DNA of 17,305 bases, from the NCBI GenBank assembly GCA_945871455.1, contig CAMBXJ010000032.1, positions 1-17,305 of the forward strand. The letters run 5' to 3'. The first letter of the stretch is position 1. Each line of letters opens with the position of its first letter. The notes below the pieces were generated by a model that was not told the DNA's origin, made no database searches, and saw only the letters and a list, made by a program, of their open reading frames with translations. The stretch is from Asaia bogorensis (GTDB lineage: Bacteria; Pseudomonadota; Alphaproteobacteria; Acetobacterales; Acetobacteraceae). The position numbers and the translations under genes were made by a program. Positions 14,362 through 17,305 of this stretch are shown piece after piece.

Positions 14362-15834
14362 ATGGACATGCTTCAAGCGACCGCCGATCCCAACGACCTG
14401 ATCAGACGCGTCTCCGATATGATCGATGCCGGACGCACCGGCGCGGCGCGTCCCCTGCTGGCCGCGGCAAGACGGTCGATCCCGCCATCCCCGGGTCTGT
14501 CACAGCTCTCGGCTCGCCTGGCCATGCGCGATGGCGCGCTGGAACAGGCGCGAGTCGAACTGGATGCCGCGGTTGAAACCTCCCCCCAACATCCGGGCCT
14601 GCGGAAAATTCGCGCCGACCTGCGCCAGCGAATGGGCGATGTGGAAGGGGCAACCCGCGATGCCGCCGAGGCCGTCATCCTCGACCGCCGGGATCCCAAC
14701 GCCAAGGCCCTTCTCGGCACCCTGATGCTGGAATTGCGCCGCCCCAACGAAGCCGTTGTCTGCCTGCGGGAAGCCGTCAGCGCGATTCCGGCAAATCCGT
14801 CCTTCCGCGAAGCATTGGCCGCGGCACAGGAAGCCAGCGGCGACCCTGAAGCCGGCCTGGCGACGTTGGAAGAAGGGATCGCGATGGCGCCCGCCGCGGT
14901 GGCACTTCGGAACGCGGCGATCCTGACCTGCGTCAGGCGCCGCGACTTCAAGGGCGCCATCCGCCTGGCCGAGGAGACGCGTGTGGCCGGTATCGCCGAC
15001 GCCTGTGTCTTCGGTCTGAAGGGCCATGCCCTGTCCAGTCTGGGCCGGCACGAGGAGGCCGCCGACGCCTATCGCGATGCGCTTCGGTTGGGACCCGACG
15101 ATCCCTATGTCCGCCATCTGGTCGCGGCGACCGGCGCGATGCCAGGTGCCGACCGCGCCCCGGCCGAATATCTGAAGACCGTGTTCGATGGCTACTCCGA
15201 TCGGTTCGAGAACCACCTCGTGTCGCTGGGATACCGAATCCCGTCGGTGGTCCGCCAGATCATGCTGGCGCATCCAGGGATCGCCGCCGGTGGGCGGATC
15301 GGCCCTGTCCTGGATCTTGGGTGCGGCACCGGCCTGGTCGGATTGATGATCGCGGATCTGCCGATCGGGCCGCTCACCGGGGTCGATATCTCGGGACGCA
15401 TGCTGGAACAGGCCCGTGTGAAGAATATCTACGCCGAACTGCGAGAAGCCGAACTGATGACCGCGCTGGCGTGTGACCTTTCGTCCGACAAGACCCAGCA
15501 TTGGCCGATCATCGTGGCGGCGGATGTCCTGTGCTATTTCGGGACGCTGGACGATGTGCTGCCGGCCGTGCACGCACGCCTGGAACCCGGCGGCTGGTTC
15601 GTCTTTTCGCTGGAACGGTTGGTGCCTGACCACGATGGAGAAATACCCGGCAACGGACGCTGGGCCCTGCTGCGCCAGGGACGCTACGCGCACGCGGTGG
15701 ACTATGTTCATCGCGCCGCGATCACCGCTGGCTTTGCCATCCGCCTGCTCACCCCGGAAGTGATCCGTTTCGAAGCCGGCATGCCGGTCGATGGGATCAT
15801 GATGGTGCTGGAGCGTGTCCGGCATGACGGCTGA
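14362..15834 (+). CDS. TPR-repeat SAM-dependent methyltransferase
   Basis: The 490-residue protein joins about six tetratricopeptide-like repeats (roughly residues 45-255, e.g. LKGHALSSLGRHEEAADAYR) to a class I methyltransferase domain (about 265-485). The linker EYLKTVFDGYSDRFENHLVS is typical of TPR-methyltransferases. SAM-binding motif I is VLDLGCGTGLVG (316-327), followed by the acidic-loop motif TGVDIS (339-344) and later AADVLCYFGTLDD. The start ATG at 14362 has AGGAGG nearby, the best ribosome-binding site in the plus-strand cluster. The TPR part would recruit a protein target; the methyl acceptor is not identifiable. The stop overlaps the next gene by 11 nt, pointing to joint function with the glycosyltransferase, perhaps on flagellin or a surface polymer. 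Confidence 0.85.
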   Translation: MDMLQATADPNDLIRRVSDMIDAGRTGAARPLLAAARRSIPPSPGLSQLSARLAMRDGALEQARVELDAAVETSPQHPGLRKIRADLRQRMGDVEGATRDAAEAVILDRRDPNAKALLGTLMLELRRPNEAVVCLREAVSAIPANPSFREALAAAQEASGDPEAGLATLEEGIAMAPAAVALRNAAILTCVRRRDFKGAIRLAEETRVAGIADACVFGLKGHALSSLGRHEEAADAYRDALRLGPDDPYVRHLVAATGAMPGADRAPAEYLKTVFDGYSDRFENHLVSLGYRIPSVVRQIMLAHPGIAAGGRIGPVLDLGCGTGLVGLMIADLPIGPLTGVDISGRMLEQARVKNIYAELREAELMTALACDLSSDKTQHWPIIVAADVLCYFGTLDDVLPAVHARLEPGGWFVFSLERLVPDHDGEIPGNGRWALLRQGRYAHAVDYVHRAAITAGFAIRLLTPEVIRFEAGMPVDGIMMVLERVRHDG

Positions 15835-17305
15835 GGCCGCGCTCGCGCTGCTGCATCGCGGCAATCCGGATGGCGCCCTTGCCCTGATCGAGAGCACCGA
15901 TGCCACCGATCCGGGGATGCAGGCAGCGCGCGGTACCATCCTGTTGGCTCGCGGCGACGCGCTCGCCGCCAGGTCCGAACTGCGTGCCGCGGTGGCGTTG
16001 GGCGATACGTCCGACGCCACCCTGCTGAACCTGGCGCTTGCCGAAGGACGGAGCGGCGACACGGACCGCGCCCGCCAACTGATGCGGTCGGTGGCCGTTC
16101 AGCGGCCCGACTGGGACGAACCTTGGGTCAGGCTCGCGGAAAGCTTTCGGGCGGCGGGCGATAACCCGGCCGCGGAGCATGCCTATCGCCATGCCCTGGA
16201 GTTGAAACCGCGGCGGTCGGAAGCCTTGATCGCACTCGCCGGCCTGCTGATCGTCCGAGGCGACGGCCTGGAAAGTCGCGAACTGCTGCTGCGTTGCTGC
16301 GGCACCGACCCCAACAGGGCCGAGGCGTGGGGCGCTCTGGGGCTCGCCCTGATGCTGACCAGGGATTTCGCGATCGCCCTGACCGCGTTCGTGGAAGCCC
16401 AGCGCCTGGCGCCCGGCGCTCTGGAATATGCGATGCAGGGGGTCAACGCCGCCGTCGCCGCGGAGGAGTCCGCCGCCGAACGAGCCCGCCTGGAAGTCGC
16501 CGCCGAAGCGGACCCGCTTAATCCGGTCATTCCAACCGCACTGGGCATGCTGCTGGAACGGATGGGGGAGCGCGACGCAGCCATCGACGCCCTGGAGACG
16601 GCCACGGCCTTGGCGCCGGATGCCCGCACTCCGGCGGTCCTGCTGGGCGGCGTCCTCGCCCGATCCAATCGCCTGCGGGAGGCTGAAAGCGCCTTGCAGC
16701 GCGCCGGCGAACTCGATCCGGACAACCCACAAATCCAGAACGACCGGGCCGCGATCCTGATGCGGTTGCATCGGCACGCTGAAGCGCATGCCCTGCTGAC
16801 CGACCACATCGCCCGTCACGGGCCGCAAGTGCCGACCCTGTGCAACCTGGCCAACGCCTCGGCATGCCTGGGGTTGCAACAGCAGGCGGTGGGCCTTGCC
16901 CGACAGGCAATCGCGCTGCAACCCGACGCCGTGCTGCCACGCCGAGCACTGTGCAATACACTGCCTTACCAGGATGGGGTGACGGGTGCTGCATTGCTGG
17001 CCGCGCTGCGGGAATGCGGGTCCCGCCTGCCGCGCTTCTCGACACCCCCCTTTGCCAATACGCGCGATCCGGATCGCAAGCTGGTCGTCGGCCTGTTGTC
17101 GGGAACCCTGAAGACCCACCCGGTGGGCTGGCTGACGATTGCCGGCTTCGAAACGCTCGATCCCAATCGATTCGATCTTGTGTGCCTGGCGCAAAGTGCC
17201 CGCACCGACATGATCGGGCGACGGTTCCAGGCCGCCGCCCGCACCTGGATCGACGTGGAGAGGTTGAACGATGAGGCTTTGGTCGCCACCGCGCGCGCGC
17301 ATGGG
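15824..17305 (+). CDS. TPR O-GlcNAc-transferase-like (GT41/SPINDLY) protein, N-terminal part
   Basis: The frame starts with ATG at 15824, inside the methyltransferase stop (ATGACGGCTGA), and runs open off the right edge: 494 residues, C-terminus missing. Residues 1 to about 410 are tandem TPR-like helices, e.g. AESFRAAGDNPAAEHAYRHA, then LELKP and AGELDPDNPQIQNDRAAI. From about 418 the sequence changes to KLVVGLLSGTLKTHPVGWLT, FETLDPNRFDLVCLAQ and TWIDVERLNDEALV. This matches the start of the O-GlcNAc-transferase catalytic region, where human OGT has LRVGYVSSDFGNHP; His 432 lies at the position of the conserved NHP histidine. Such cytoplasmic enzymes add a sugar to Ser/Thr, and TPRs select the substrate. 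Flagellin is the obvious candidate from context. Confidence 0.82.
   Translation, partial: MTAEAALALLHRGNPDGALALIESTDATDPGMQAARGTILLARGDALAARSELRAAVALGDTSDATLLNLALAEGRSGDTDRARQLMRSVAVQRPDWDEPWVRLAESFRAAGDNPAAEHAYRHALELKPRRSEALIALAGLLIVRGDGLESRELLLRCCGTDPNRAEAWGALGLALMLTRDFAIALTAFVEAQRLAPGALEYAMQGVNAAVAAEESAAERARLEVAAEADPLNPVIPTALGMLLERMGERDAAIDALETATALAPDARTPAVLLGGVLARSNRLREAESALQRAGELDPDNPQIQNDRAAILMRLHRHAEAHALLTDHIARHGPQVPTLCNLANASACLGLQQQAVGLARQAIALQPDAVLPRRALCNTLPYQDGVTGAALLAALRECGSRLPRFSTPPFANTRDPDRKLVVGLLSGTLKTHPVGWLTIAGFETLDPNRFDLVCLAQSARTDMIGRRFQAAARTWIDVERLNDEALVATARAHG

Noticed and set aside
14500..16062. Long minus-strand open frame (520 codons) antisense to the TPR-methyltransferase
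   Set aside because: Shadow frame of GC-rich coding sequence; no family resemblance, while the plus strand has strong SAM-binding motifs.
15797..17302. Long minus-strand open frame (501 codons) antisense to the GT41-like gene
   Set aside because: The plus-strand frame from 15824 is open to the edge, shows TPR repeats and the OGT-like HP motif, and overlaps its neighbour in operon style.

Overview
The window is GC-rich chromosomal DNA from a flagellated alphaproteobacterium, most likely a member of the Rhodospirillales/Acetobacterales. Two things support this. The flaF-flbT regulatory pair is an alphaproteobacterial hallmark. The hook and filament genes appear to be driven by sigma-54-type promoters, as in Caulobacter. 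No rRNA, tRNA or CRISPR array was seen.

Layout. The left edge holds the C-terminal end of mutL (+). It is followed by about 1.06 kb (192-1250) with no credible gene but many inverted repeats, the largest spanning 650-834. A minus-strand block then runs 4987 to 1251: fliK (hook-length control), flgD (hook cap) and, last, an orphan TRAP-type solute-binding protein with a Tat-like signal. A sigma-54-type promoter lies directly upstream of fliK (5013-5028, minus). Between 5029 and 7505 is a long divergent intergenic region. It holds a long hairpin repeat, an AT-rich island with an 18-bp palindrome, and a complete ISAzo13-type insertion sequence (5773-7099) with 21-bp terminal inverted repeats and a candidate TAA target duplication. 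A second sigma-54-type promoter (7422-7437, plus), with an enhancer-like palindrome about 120 bp upstream of the predicted start site, precedes flgE.

From 7506 to the right edge all genes are on the plus strand: flgE, flgK, flgL, a short flagellin, flbT, flaF, a DUF1217-type protein, a TPR-SAM methyltransferase, and the first 494 residues of a TPR-O-GlcNAc-transferase-like (GT41) protein. The last two overlap by 11 nt and look translationally coupled.

How the genes fit together. FlgD caps the growing hook, FlgE builds it and FliK measures it. FlgK and FlgL then form the hook-filament junction and flagellin forms the filament. FlbT and FlaF regulate flagellin expression after transcription, and the flagellin leader carries two hairpins. 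The terminal TPR-methyltransferase/TPR-glycosyltransferase pair is best read as a candidate flagellin or cell-surface modification module. This is the part of the window most likely to hold biology that is not fully described.
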